Below, in pieces: positions 35,427-43,741 of a DNA stretch of 64,000 nt. How positions within the stretch are numbered: the first letter of the stretch is position 1; the number at the start of each line of letters is the position of its first letter. The notes beneath the pieces were generated by a model. The model ran no database searches. It was given only the letters and a program-made list of their open reading frames with translations, and was not told the origin of the DNA. The stretch is from contig JAUSZU010000001.1 of assembly GCA_030817875.1 (NCBI GenBank), positions 4,588,001 through 4,652,000 on the forward strand, given 5' to 3'. The stretch comes from Flavobacterium sp. W4I14. GTDB taxonomy: Bacteria; Bacteroidota; Bacteroidia; Sphingobacteriales; Sphingobacteriaceae. The translations under genes were made by a program, and so were the position numbers.

Positions 35427-36488
35427 TTACTCCATTTTGTCCTTATAAAAATATTCCAGGACAAAATCATGGATTACTTTTGGCTGCGGTAACTCATCTA
35501 ATTTACTTAAAGAAACCCAATTAAGTTCCTTTTGTTTATTAAAGTTAAATATATAATTTTTTAATGCAAAAAATTGTATATGGATTATTTGGTGAGTTAA
35601 TATGTGCTTTTTGGCTTTTATAAATGTAAAATCGGCCTTACTTCCGAATACAGATTTTACGCGATCAATGAATATTGAATCGCTCCACTCGTATTCTTCT
35701 GTTGTTTCCACACTAGGGAAATCATATAAATGCTGCCATATATCACCTGCTTGTCTTTCCCTGATCAGTACTTTTTCATTTTCAAAACAAACAAAATAAT
35801 TAATATACCGGTGTTTTTGTTCGGCTTTTCGAATTTTAACCGGCAGCACATTTACCTGACCATGGTTAAAGGCATAACACTCCTGACTAAGCGGGCAAAC
35901 GCTGCAACTGGGCGATTTTGGCTTACACTGCATGGCCCCAAACTCCATAATAGCCTGGTTATATAAGGCGGGGTCTTCTTTATAGAGCAAATCATTTGCT
36001 AACGCATAAAACTCTTTTTTACCGGCTGGGCTATTTATTGGCGTAGCTAAACCATAGAACCTGGAGAGTACCCGAAATACATTTCCATCTACTACCGCCC
36101 GTGCTTCTCCAGACGAAAATGAGGAAATGGCAGCAGCTGTATATTCGCCAATTCCTTTTAATTTTATGAGCTCATCATGCAGGTTTGGGAAGATTCCATC
36201 GTAATCTTTCACCACAATTTGAGCGGTTGCATGCATGTTCCTGCCCCTCGAGTAATAACCCAGTCCTTGCCAAAGCTTCAAAACTCTGGCTTCAGTAGCA
36301 CCAGCAAAATCGGCAACTGTAGGAAAATTCTCTAAAAACCTATTAAAGTACGGAAGTCCTTGTTCCACCCGGGTTTGTTGTAATATAACCTCTGATAACC
36401 AGATGGTATAGGCATCATTGGTATGCCTCCAGGGCAAATCTCTCTTGTTTATCAGGTACCAATTGATGAGTTCATTTTGAAATGTCAT
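35427..36488 (-). CDS. mutY: A/G-specific adenine DNA glycosylase
   Basis: 353 residues. The helix-hairpin-helix LKGIGEYTAAAISSFSSGE is followed by VVDGNVFRVLSR containing the catalytic aspartate. The 4Fe-4S loop CKPKSPSCSVCPLSQEC has the C-x6-C-x2-C-x5-C spacing. The C-terminal NUDIX-like domain (about 230-350) recognises 8-oxoG. It removes adenine mispaired with 8-oxoguanine. Divergent from the HU gene; ssb follows. Confidence 0.95.
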   Translation of the reverse strand: MTFQNELINWYLINKRDLPWRHTNDAYTIWLSEVILQQTRVEQGLPYFNRFLENFPTVADFAGATEARVLKLWQGLGYYSRGRNMHATAQIVVKDYDGIFPNLHDELIKLKGIGEYTAAAISSFSSGEARAVVDGNVFRVLSRFYGLATPINSPAGKKEFYALANDLLYKEDPALYNQAIMEFGAMQCKPKSPSCSVCPLSQECYAFNHGQVNVLPVKIRKAEQKHRYINYFVCFENEKVLIRERQAGDIWQHLYDFPSVETTEEYEWSDSIFIDRVKSVFGSKADFTFIKAKKHILTHQIIHIQFFALKNYIFNFNKQKELNWVSLSKLDELPQPKVIHDFVLEYFYKDKME

Positions 36489-36596
36489 TACTGCAAATTA
36501 CGGTCTATTTATCCGATTAAAAAAAAACTTGCAATTGCCTGATAAGTCTAGTGATAAAAAAATCATCTTTTATTTCCCTATCTCATTAAAAAGCAA

Positions 36597-36604
36597 TACT
36601 TTTG
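36597..36604 (+). promoter_or_regulatory. Candidate -7 element of the HU gene
   Basis: TACTTTTG matches TAnnTTTG 53 bp before the HU ATG. The -33 TTG is not clear. Confidence 0.4.
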
Positions 36605-36657
36605 CAACCCCAAAACAGTAGTAATATTAAAACATAATATATAATAAATAATAAAAT

Positions 36658-36960
36658 ATGACTAAGGCAGATATTATTTCAGAAATATCAACAAAAACCG
36701 GAATTGAGAAGGTTGATGTACAGGAAACAGTTGAGGCATTTTTCAAGGTTATCAAAACCAGCATGATTGGCGGTGAAAATGTATACGTTAGAGGCTTCGG
36801 AAGCTTTGTTGTTAAAAAGAGAGCGCAAAAAACTGCGAGAAATATCTCAAAAAACACTGCAATAATTATCCCAGAACACTTCGTTCCTAGCTTTAAACCA
36901 GCAAAAGTATTTGTTGATAAAGTGAAAAGCAATTCAAAAAAAATTAACGTAGAAGCCTAA
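36658..36960 (+). CDS. HU/IHF family DNA-binding protein
   Basis: 100 residues with the HU fold: MTKADIISEISTKTGIEKVD, then VYVRGFGSFVVKKRAQKTAR forming the DNA-gripping arm, and PSFKPAKVFVDKVK at the end. It is slightly longer than E. coli HU and has a short basic C-terminal extension. A nucleoid architectural protein. It leads a + strand set with the TPR gene (9 bp away), the tiny basic protein and rng. Confidence 0.93.
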   Translation: MTKADIISEISTKTGIEKVDVQETVEAFFKVIKTSMIGGENVYVRGFGSFVVKKRAQKTARNISKNTAIIIPEHFVPSFKPAKVFVDKVKSNSKKINVEA

Positions 36961-36969
36961 GTCTTATAT

Positions 36970-37848
36970 ATGAATAGCAACATTAGATCAAAACAAACCA
37001 TAATTATTGGAGCGATTGTATTGCTTGTTGCATTCTTATTTACAAGAGACATTAAGGGTTTGGTTAAACCAACGGAAGAAAATGGAAAAATGCCTTCAAG
37101 TGGCCCAATGGCCGGAGCAGCTTCTCCTTCAACCACATCGGTACTAAACCTCGAAACTTCGTCTACCGCTGCAAAGAATGTAATCAACAAGAACTTGGCT
37201 ACAGATATTACAGCTTTAGAAAACAGCTATAAAGGCGCAAATGGCGCAGAGAAGATTGAACTTGCTAAACAACTGGCTCAGAAATGGGACGATGTTGAAC
37301 AAATTACGCCATCTGCACTGTATTTAGAAGTTGTAGCCGAAGGCGAGCCATCATCAAAATCATGGTTAGCGGCTGGTAATCAATTTATAAAAGCTTTTGA
37401 AAGCACACAAGATAGCATAGCGCAACCTGCTTTATTGCAGAAAGCCAATGCATCTTACAAAAACGCATTAGAGAAAGACTCTACAAACATTGAAGCTAAA
37501 ACGGGCTTAGGTGTAACGATAGTAAACGGCTTAGGCGCACCAATGCAAGGTATTGCAATGTTGCTAGAAGTTGTTGCTAAAGAACCTAAAAATGTAAAGG
37601 CTAATATGAATTTAGGATTGTTCTCCATAAAATCAGGTCAGTTTGATAAAGCAATTCCTCGTTTTAACACAGTAATTGCCGCTGCTCCAACTCCTGAAGC
37701 CTATTTTTATTTAGGAACAGCTTTAGAAAATTTAGGCAGAAATAAAGAAGCAGTAAATGCTTATCTATCAAGCAAAAAATTAGCGGCTAACCCAACCTTA
37801 TCTTCATTCATTGATAAGAAGGTGGCTGAACTAAAGAATAAAAATTAA
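36970..37848 (+). CDS. Membrane-anchored tetratricopeptide repeat protein
   Basis: 292 residues: an N-terminal membrane anchor (TIIIGAIVLLVAFLF, residues 10-24), a Ser/Thr/Pro-rich linker, and TPR-like helices from about 160 to the end (GLGVTIVNGLGAPMQGIAML, NLGLFSIKSGQFDKAIPRFN, YFYLGTALENLGRNKEAVNA). The repeats would face the periplasm and bind partner proteins. Function unknown; the gene order with HU and rng is frequent in related genomes. Confidence 0.8.
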   Translation: MNSNIRSKQTIIIGAIVLLVAFLFTRDIKGLVKPTEENGKMPSSGPMAGAASPSTTSVLNLETSSTAAKNVINKNLATDITALENSYKGANGAEKIELAKQLAQKWDDVEQITPSALYLEVVAEGEPSSKSWLAAGNQFIKAFESTQDSIAQPALLQKANASYKNALEKDSTNIEAKTGLGVTIVNGLGAPMQGIAMLLEVVAKEPKNVKANMNLGLFSIKSGQFDKAIPRFNTVIAAAPTPEAYFYLGTALENLGRNKEAVNAYLSSKKLAANPTLSSFIDKKVAELKNKN

Positions 37849-37884
37849 TTAACAGATTAATAAAAACATTTAAAACTTAAAACT

Positions 37885-37974
37885 ATGCCAAGCGGTAAAA
37901 AAAGAAAGAGACATAAAATGGCTACCCACAAACGTAAAAAACGTTTAAGAAAAAACAGACATAAGAAAAAATAG
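37885..37974 (+). CDS. Tiny, extremely basic protein, probably ribosome-associated
   Basis: 29 codons, ATG 37885 to TAG 37974. The product starts MPSGKKRKRHKMATHKRKKR and ends in another Lys/Arg/His run; about 19 of 29 residues are Lys, Arg or His. No hydrophobic segment. Such a composition is typical of rRNA-binding peptides. It lies between the TPR gene (36 bp) and rng, an rRNA-processing nuclease, and is followed by a strong hairpin. It may correspond to the Bacteroidota-specific large-subunit protein bL38, but I cannot verify this from memory. Confidence 0.65.
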   Translation: MPSGKKRKRHKMATHKRKKRLRKNRHKKK

Positions 37975-37997
37975 TTTCTTATTTGATAAAGCCAGTT

Positions 37998-38025
37998 AAA
38001 CCTCATAGTAAACACTATGAGGTTT
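37998..38025 (+). terminator. Hairpin between the small basic protein gene and rng
   Basis: AAACCTCATAGT / ACTATGAGGTTT, a perfect 12-bp stem with an AAAC loop. T-rich DNA follows only after about 15 bp, so it may be a weak terminator or an RNA-processing site, possibly cut by the RNase encoded next. Confidence 0.6.
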
Positions 38026-38128
38026 AAACAATTTACATGATTTTTTTATTGTATATCTTTTTGGCTACATCACTGTTTTTTATTTACTATCCATTTGTTA
38101 ATAGGCGAAAGCCTTAAATCTGTAGCTG

Positions 38129-39679
38129 TTGGTAAAAGAATTAATTATCAATTCGACTCCTGCCGGAGTTACCATAGCGTTGATTGAAGACAAACAACTT
38201 GTTGAGCTTCACAAAGAACAAATCAATATTAACTACGCTGTAGGCGATATTTATTTAGGCCGCATTAAAAAAATTATGCCTGGTCTGAATGCCGCTTTCG
38301 TGGATGTTGGTTATGAAAAAGATGCTTTTTTGCATTACTTTGATTTGGGCCCTCAGGTGCAATCTTTAATTAAGCTAACGAAGATCAAGCGTAATGGCTC
38401 GGTTACAGGCACATTATTAGATAATTTAAAGCTAGAAGCCGATATTAACAAGGCAGGCAAAATTTCTGATGTGCTCAGTAAAAACATGCTCCTACCTGTA
38501 CAAATTGCCAAAGAGCCAATTTCTACAAAAGGACCACGTTTAAGTTCCGACATTTCGATTGCCGGCAGGTATGTGGTACTGGTGCCATTCTCCAATACCA
38601 TATCTGTATCAAAAAAAATTAAAAGTAATACCGAACGTAATCGTTTAAAAAAGATTATTGAAAGTATTAAACCTCAAAATTTTGGGGTCATTATCAGAAC
38701 CGTTTCTGAAGGCAGAGGAGTTGCCGAAATGCAAAAAGATCTTTTAGATTTAATTGCTAAGTGGGAAAACTTCATTAAAAAAATGCCATCTACCGAACCT
38801 TCAAAAAGAGTTTGGGGAGAAATGGACAGATCATCAACGTTAATCCGTGATATTCTGAACCCTGATTTTACAAACGTTTACGTAAGTACACCTGAGCTGT
38901 ACGATGATATCCGTTCTTATGTTCACGATATTTCTCCAGAAATGGAAAAGATCGTTAAACTGTACAAACAGAAAGAACCTATCTTCGATCATTTCGGTGT
39001 AGAAAAGCAGATTAAAAACGCTTTCGGAAAGACAGTAAACTTACCAGGTGGTGCTTACCTTGTTGTAGAGCACACTGAAGCACTCCACGTGATAGACGTG
39101 AACAGTGGAAACCGCACTGCCAGTAAAGAAAATCAAGAAGAGAATGCTTTACAGGTAAACAAAGAGGCGGCCAAAGAAATTGCCCGTCAATTGCGCTTGC
39201 GCGATATGGGCGGTATTGTGGTAATCGATTTTATCGATATGCACAAACCAACAAACCGTAAAATGCTATTCGATTATTTGCGTGAGCTGATGTTATTGGA
39301 TAGAGCCAAACACACTATTTTGCCTCCAAGCAAATTTGGTTTGGTACAGATTACCAGACAACGTGTTCGTCCGGAAATGAATATTGTTACGGTAGAAAAA
39401 TGCCCGGCCTGCGATGGGACCGGAGAAATTAAAGCGAGTATCGTTTTAATGGATGATATTGAGAACAACCTTAATTATATTTTAAGAGAGCAGAATGAAA
39501 AGGGCGTAACCCTTTGCGTACACCCATACATCGAAGCTTATATTACAAAAGGCATTTTCAACCTTCAACGCCGCTGGTTCTTTAAATACGGCCAATGGAT
39601 TAAAGTTAAGGCACAATCATCGTATCACTTAACCGAGTTTCACTTCATCTCCGCAAAAGATGAAGAGATTAAATTATAA
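38129..39679 (+). CDS. rng: Ribonuclease E/G family endoribonuclease
   Basis: 516 residues from TTG 38129 (MVKELIINST, the usual family start). The S1 domain lies at about 35-130, with GDIYLGRIKKIMPGLNAAFV and VGYEKDAFLHYFDLG. Catalytic metal-binding aspartates are in LHVIDVNSGNRTA and GGIVVIDFIDMHKPTN; the Zn-link cysteines are in CPACDGTG. No long disordered scaffold, so RNase G-like in size. It trims 16S rRNA precursors and degrades mRNA. Confidence 0.94.
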   Translation: MVKELIINSTPAGVTIALIEDKQLVELHKEQININYAVGDIYLGRIKKIMPGLNAAFVDVGYEKDAFLHYFDLGPQVQSLIKLTKIKRNGSVTGTLLDNLKLEADINKAGKISDVLSKNMLLPVQIAKEPISTKGPRLSSDISIAGRYVVLVPFSNTISVSKKIKSNTERNRLKKIIESIKPQNFGVIIRTVSEGRGVAEMQKDLLDLIAKWENFIKKMPSTEPSKRVWGEMDRSSTLIRDILNPDFTNVYVSTPELYDDIRSYVHDISPEMEKIVKLYKQKEPIFDHFGVEKQIKNAFGKTVNLPGGAYLVVEHTEALHVIDVNSGNRTASKENQEENALQVNKEAAKEIARQLRLRDMGGIVVIDFIDMHKPTNRKMLFDYLRELMLLDRAKHTILPPSKFGLVQITRQRVRPEMNIVTVEKCPACDGTGEIKASIVLMDDIENNLNYILREQNEKGVTLCVHPYIEAYITKGIFNLQRRWFFKYGQWIKVKAQSSYHLTEFHFISAKDEEIKL

Positions 39680-39694
39680 CTCAAAACACATTTA

Positions 39695-39734
39695 ACAGAA
39701 AGCCTGGATTTTTAAATCTGGGCTTTCTGTTGTT
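39695..39734 (+). terminator. Terminator after rng
   Basis: ACAGAAAGCC / GGCTTTCTGT 10-bp stem extended by an inner AT-rich stem, 16 bp past the rng stop, followed by TGTT. The T-run is short. Confidence 0.65.
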
Positions 39735-39945
39735 TAAGTGTATTTCAAATCTAAAATATTAATTAAGTGCCTCACTAAGTTATGCTCAGATGACTTAGGT
39801 GGTCAATATTTTTGGAAAACAACTGTCCTGTGCGTTTTGGCCACTTAGTCCTGCTATCCCTCCAAGTCCTCACTCATTGTTCGCTCCGGGCTTTCCGTTC
39901 TATCAGGTTTATCAACAATGGCGCTGCATTTTATAGTGATGTTTC

Positions 39946-39978
39946 AAACCTCGCAGGTTTTTAAAACCTGCGAGGTTT
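39946..39978. repeat. Perfect 15-bp palindromic element between rng and radA
   Basis: AAACCTCGCAGGTTT, three bases, AAACCTGCGAGGTTT. Palindromes of this text are, as I recall, scattered in many Bacteroidota genomes as REP-like units. The rest of the 396-bp gap 39680-40075 contains the rng terminator and a GC-richer stretch (39820-39905) without a reading frame; its partner elsewhere in the window was not found. Confidence 0.75.
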
Positions 39979-40075
39979 AACGTAAACGCGACTCGGGCAA
40001 ACGATTAATTGTTCAAAAAAATAAAGACACATTCAATCCTGAAAGGCTAAATTCGTAATCTAAAATTTTAATCAA

Positions 40076-41452
40076 TTGGCAAAATCAAAAAGTGCATTTT
40101 TCTGTCAGAGCTGTGGCTACGAATCGGCAAAATGGTTGGGTAAATGTCCGTCATGTAACCAATGGAATACCTTTGTAGAAGAAATTGTAGAAAAAATCTC
40201 CGCTTCTGTTCCAACCTGGAAAAGCGATAATACCAGTCGCAAATTAAGCAAACCAAGTAAGGTTGATGAAATACAATCATCAACAGAACGTAGAATATTA
40301 ACTGGCGATAAAGAATTAGACCGCGTTTTAGGTGGTGGATTGGTAGAAGGATCGCTAGTGCTCATCGGCGGTGAACCGGGTATCGGCAAATCGACCTTGA
40401 TGTTACAACTGGCTTTAAATTTAAAGGGCAAAAAACTACTTTATATCTCTGGTGAAGAAAGCGAACAGCAGATTAAAATGCGGGCAGAAAGGATTCAGGA
40501 AAGCCCCTCATCCAACTGTTACATTTTAACAGAAACTTCTACACAGAATATATTTAAACAGATCGAAATCCTTGAACCTGAAATTTTAGTTGTAGATTCT
40601 ATCCAGACTTTGCACTCGGCCCATATCGATTCAACCCCAGGCAGCGTATCGCAGGTAAGGGAATGTACTGCCGAACTATTGCGCTTTGCAAAAGAAACCG
40701 GCGTACCTGTTTTCCTTATCGGCCACATCACCAAAGATGGTGCCATTGCAGGGCCTAAAATACTCGAGCATATGGTTGATACGGTTTTGCAGTTCGAAGG
40801 CGACAGGCACCACGTTTATCGCATCTTAAGATCCATCAAAAACCGGTTTGGTGCAGCTGCAGAACTCGGGATCTACGAAATGCAGGGCAGTGGTTTAAGA
40901 GAAGTTTCCAATCCATCAGAAATCTTACTCTCACAACGTGATGAAGAGCTGAGCGGAATCGCCATAGCCGCAACCTTAGAAGGTGCCAGGCCGATGTTGA
41001 TTGAAACACAGGCCTTAGTGAGTTCGGCAGCATATGGAACCCCTCAACGCTCAGCAACAGGCTTCGATACCAAAAGGATGAATATGCTCCTAGCCGTTTT
41101 AGAAAAGCGCTGTGGCTTTAGGTTAAGTACTCAGGATGTTTTCTTGAATATTGCCGGTGGAATTAGAGTAGAAGACCCTGCAATTGACCTGGCGGTATTA
41201 ATTGCCATTATATCATCGCATCAGGATATCGCTGTTTCTTCAAAAAACTGTTTTGCCGCAGAAGTGGGCCTGTCGGGAGAAATTAGGGCAGTAAACAGAA
41301 TCGAACAACGTATCGCCGAAGCAGATAAACTGGGTTTCGAAACGATTTACATCTCTAAATACAACTTGAAAGGAATTGCTACAGACAAGTACAACCTTGA
41401 GATTAAAGCAGTAAGTAAGATAGAAGAAGTGTTCAGTCTTGTTTTTGGATAA
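40076..41452 (+). CDS. radA: DNA repair protein RadA
   Basis: 458 residues from TTG 40076. The N-terminal zinc finger has CQSCGYESAKWLGKCPSC; the RecA-like core has Walker A GGEPGIGKSTLM and Walker B LVVDSIQT; KNRFG is the RadA-specific motif; the C-terminal Lon-like domain includes GLSGEIRAVNRIEQRI. It promotes branch migration in recombination. Monocistronic in appearance. Confidence 0.96.
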   Translation: MAKSKSAFFCQSCGYESAKWLGKCPSCNQWNTFVEEIVEKISASVPTWKSDNTSRKLSKPSKVDEIQSSTERRILTGDKELDRVLGGGLVEGSLVLIGGEPGIGKSTLMLQLALNLKGKKLLYISGEESEQQIKMRAERIQESPSSNCYILTETSTQNIFKQIEILEPEILVVDSIQTLHSAHIDSTPGSVSQVRECTAELLRFAKETGVPVFLIGHITKDGAIAGPKILEHMVDTVLQFEGDRHHVYRILRSIKNRFGAAAELGIYEMQGSGLREVSNPSEILLSQRDEELSGIAIAATLEGARPMLIETQALVSSAAYGTPQRSATGFDTKRMNMLLAVLEKRCGFRLSTQDVFLNIAGGIRVEDPAIDLAVLIAIISSHQDIAVSSKNCFAAEVGLSGEIRAVNRIEQRIAEADKLGFETIYISKYNLKGIATDKYNLEIKAVSKIEEVFSLVFG

Positions 41453-41599
41453 ATAAAGATGGGGAAACAGCTCAACAAATTTCCACAGAAAGAAGATAAT
41501 ATTCTACATTTCTACAACATCATTGAATACTAATAATCCGGCAAAAAAAACAACAACTACCTGGATACAAAGATATTAACTACAACCAAAATAAAAATT

Positions 41600-41709
41600 A
41601 AACTTTTGGATTCTAGTTTGCCTATAACAATTTAAATGTACATCATAAAATGTGATTTGCAATTATAGGGATGATTTTCCCCGTTAATGGATGTTAACGG
41701 GGATTTTTT
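41600..41709 (+). terminator. Terminator with an upstream structured stretch (possible small RNA)
   Basis: CCCCGTTAA / TTAACGGGG (41679-41702) with a TGGATG loop and then ATTTTTT is a strong terminator, but it lies 226 bp after radA. Immediately before it, CCTATAA-AATT and AATT-ATAGG can pair around an inner ACAT/ATGT stem. The 322-bp gap 41453-41774 holds no frame, so either radA has a long 3' tail or a short RNA ends here. Confidence 0.6.
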
Positions 41710-41736
41710 GTTTTCATTATTAATGAAAAATTTAAA

Positions 41737-41744
41737 TAACTTTG
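41737..41744 (+). promoter_or_regulatory. Candidate -7 element of the DUF4920 gene
   Basis: TAACTTTG fits TAnnTTTG 30 bp before the ATG; the nearest TTG is 26 bp upstream, longer than usual. Confidence 0.4.
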
Positions 41745-41774
41745 GTTAGATCATTAACCGGATAATTGTAAATC

Positions 41775-42239
41775 ATGGAAAAAATCATTCTAAGCTTGGG
41801 CTTTTGCCTGTTTACGGCATTTTCATTTGCTCAAAGCGCATATACTGGTCAAAAATTTGGAGAAGAAGTTAAACCAGGAGATGTAAAACCAGCTGCAAAG
41901 ATGGAAACTGCCATGGGGGATAAAAAAATTGCCGATATGAAGATCGAAGGCAAGGTGGTAGATGTGTGTAAGAAAAAGGGCTGCTGGATGACTTTAGAAA
42001 TGCCTAATGGCGATCCAATGCGGGTAACTTTTAAAGATTATGCGTTCTTTATGCCTATGGACATTGTTGGCAAAAAAGTAGTTTTGGATGGATTAGCAAA
42101 GAAACAAACTATCTCGGTAGAAACTTTACGCCACTATGCAGAAGACGCTAAAAAATCTCCTGAAGAAGTAGCCAAAATTACAGATCCTAAAAAAGAACTG
42201 GCTTTCGAAGCTAAAGGCGTAGTGATTTTAGATAAATAA
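41775..42239 (+). CDS. DUF4920 family secreted protein
   Basis: 154 residues with a Sec signal (ILSLGFCLFTAFSFAQ) and a compact beta domain. VVDVCKKKGCWMTLEM, with a conserved Cys-Cys-Trp set, and VTFKDYAFFMPMDIVGKKVV match DUF4920 of Bacteroidota. The cysteines could bind metal or form a disulfide in the periplasm; no function is known. Confidence 0.85.
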   Translation: MEKIILSLGFCLFTAFSFAQSAYTGQKFGEEVKPGDVKPAAKMETAMGDKKIADMKIEGKVVDVCKKKGCWMTLEMPNGDPMRVTFKDYAFFMPMDIVGKKVVLDGLAKKQTISVETLRHYAEDAKKSPEEVAKITDPKKELAFEAKGVVILDK

Positions 42240-42338
42240 AAGAAAGTCCAGGGTCCGAAGACCGAAGTTAGCCGCGGCAAGCCTAAAGAGCTAAATTTTG
42301 CTAAAATAAATTACCAATAACAATATACTATAAGAAAG

Positions 42339-42466
42339 TCGTCATCTCGATCCGATAGCTATCGGATGAAGCGCAGTCCCGAATTTTCGGGAGAGAGATC
42401 TATTATAGATTTGCTTCGCTGAGCCTTCGGGTTCTCGACTGCATTACATTCCGCTCGAAATGACGA
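42339..42466. repeat. REP-like intergenic element, copy 1
   Basis: Ends TCGTCATCTCGA and TCGAAATGACGA are near-perfect terminal inverted repeats. Inside are CAGTCCCGA-TTTTCGGGAGAGAGATCT and a further palindrome TCCGATAGCTATCGGA absent from copy 2 (46200-46292). It lies between convergent genes. Confidence 0.85.
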
Positions 42467-42480
42467 TGTTATAAATAAGA

Positions 42481-42509
42481 AACCCCGATGCGTATGCTGT
42501 ATCGGGGTT
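42481..42509 (-). terminator. Terminator after ilvE
   Basis: AACCCCGAT / ATCGGGGTT stem with an 11-base loop, 23 bp past the ilvE stop on the minus strand; T-rich DNA on both sides could make it bidirectional. Confidence 0.75.
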
Positions 42510-42531
42510 TATATTTTTATGGACGGTGATC

Positions 42532-43596
42532 TTAGATTACCCAGTTCCAACCAAATTCATCAGGTGCTAAACCGTAACGGATATCGTTTAATTTTTTAGC
42601 AATGCCATTAGAAATATGTCTCGTAGATGGGTCGGTCAATTTATAGATCTGACCATTATAGCCCATTTCGCCTACATGCGTCACTGTAGCTGCAGTTCCT
42701 GCGGCAAAGGCCTCCGTTAAGCTTCCGTTTTCAATCCCTTCAATCACTTCTTTAACAGAAACCCTACGTTCTTCAACTTCTACTCCGGCATCTTTAGCCA
42801 GTTTAATAATAGTATCACGCGTTACACCATCTAAAACGGTACTGCGTACTGATGGCGTAACTAATTTGCCATCAATTACAAAAAGTAGGTTGGCAGTTCC
42901 AGCTTCTTCAATAAACTCATGTGTTACCGAATCTGTCCAGATCAATTGATCGTAACCTTCTTTTTTTGCCTGCTCGAAAGGATACAATGAACGTGCATAA
43001 TTTCCAGCAGTTTTGGCAAAGCCCACACCACCTTCATCTGCACGTGTAAATTCAGTTTCGATTTTAACCTTTAATGCACTGCTGTAATATGGACCAGTTG
43101 GGGTGGTTAATAAAGCAAATTTATAGGTATCAGACGCCTTAACCCCCAAATAAGGGTCCATTGCAAACATTACCGGACGGATATATAAAGCATAATCTTC
43201 TTGATTAGGCACCCACTTCTCATCAACATTGATCAATGCGGCCAAACCTTGCATAAAAATTTCTTCAGGAATACCTGGCATCGACATTCTGGCGGCAGAT
43301 TTGTTAAAACGTTCGAAGTTTTTATCGGCACGGAAAACACTAATTTTACCATCTGGTTGGCGGTAAGCCTTTAATCCTTCGAAAATCGCCTGCCCGTAAT
43401 GAAGTGCAGAAATTGCCGGGCTCATCGGAATTGGGCCATAAGGAAGAATCTGTAAATTTTTCCATTCGCCATCTTCGTAGTCGGCAGTAAACATGTGATC
43501 GGTAAAAACCTTACCGAACGGTAATTGCGAAAAATCAGTAACAGCCAAACGTGTTTGCGCTGCTTTGGTGATTTTTATATCTAATGTCTCGGTCAT
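42532..43596 (-). CDS. ilvE: Branched-chain amino acid aminotransferase
   Basis: 354 residues, fold-type IV PLP enzyme of the longer bacterial/eukaryotic BCAT type. The PLP lysine is in GGVGFAKTAGNYARSLYPFE; EAGTANLLFVIDG and LDGVTRDTIIKLA contact the cofactor; LTEAFAAGTAATVTHVG is near the C-terminus. It interconverts Leu, Ile and Val with their keto acids using glutamate. Monocistronic with its own terminator. Confidence 0.95.
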   Translation of the reverse strand: MTETLDIKITKAAQTRLAVTDFSQLPFGKVFTDHMFTADYEDGEWKNLQILPYGPIPMSPAISALHYGQAIFEGLKAYRQPDGKISVFRADKNFERFNKSAARMSMPGIPEEIFMQGLAALINVDEKWVPNQEDYALYIRPVMFAMDPYLGVKASDTYKFALLTTPTGPYYSSALKVKIETEFTRADEGGVGFAKTAGNYARSLYPFEQAKKEGYDQLIWTDSVTHEFIEEAGTANLLFVIDGKLVTPSVRSTVLDGVTRDTIIKLAKDAGVEVEERRVSVKEVIEGIENGSLTEAFAAGTAATVTHVGEMGYNGQIYKLTDPSTRHISNGIAKKLNDIRYGLAPDEFGWNWVI

Positions 43597-43741
43597 TGTA
43601 TTTGAATTTTGAATGGGTGAATGATCGAATGATTGAGTGTTTTACCCGCTCATCCTCTAATTCAATAATTCACTCATTCTGTCATTAATTATTTCGCGCA
43701 AATTAAGAAAAAGCAGGCTTTTTTAATAGCTTTTTGCAATA

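Noticed and set aside
39946..39978. A CRISPR repeat
   Set aside because: Only one unit is present, it is a perfect palindrome, and there are no spacers or cas genes.
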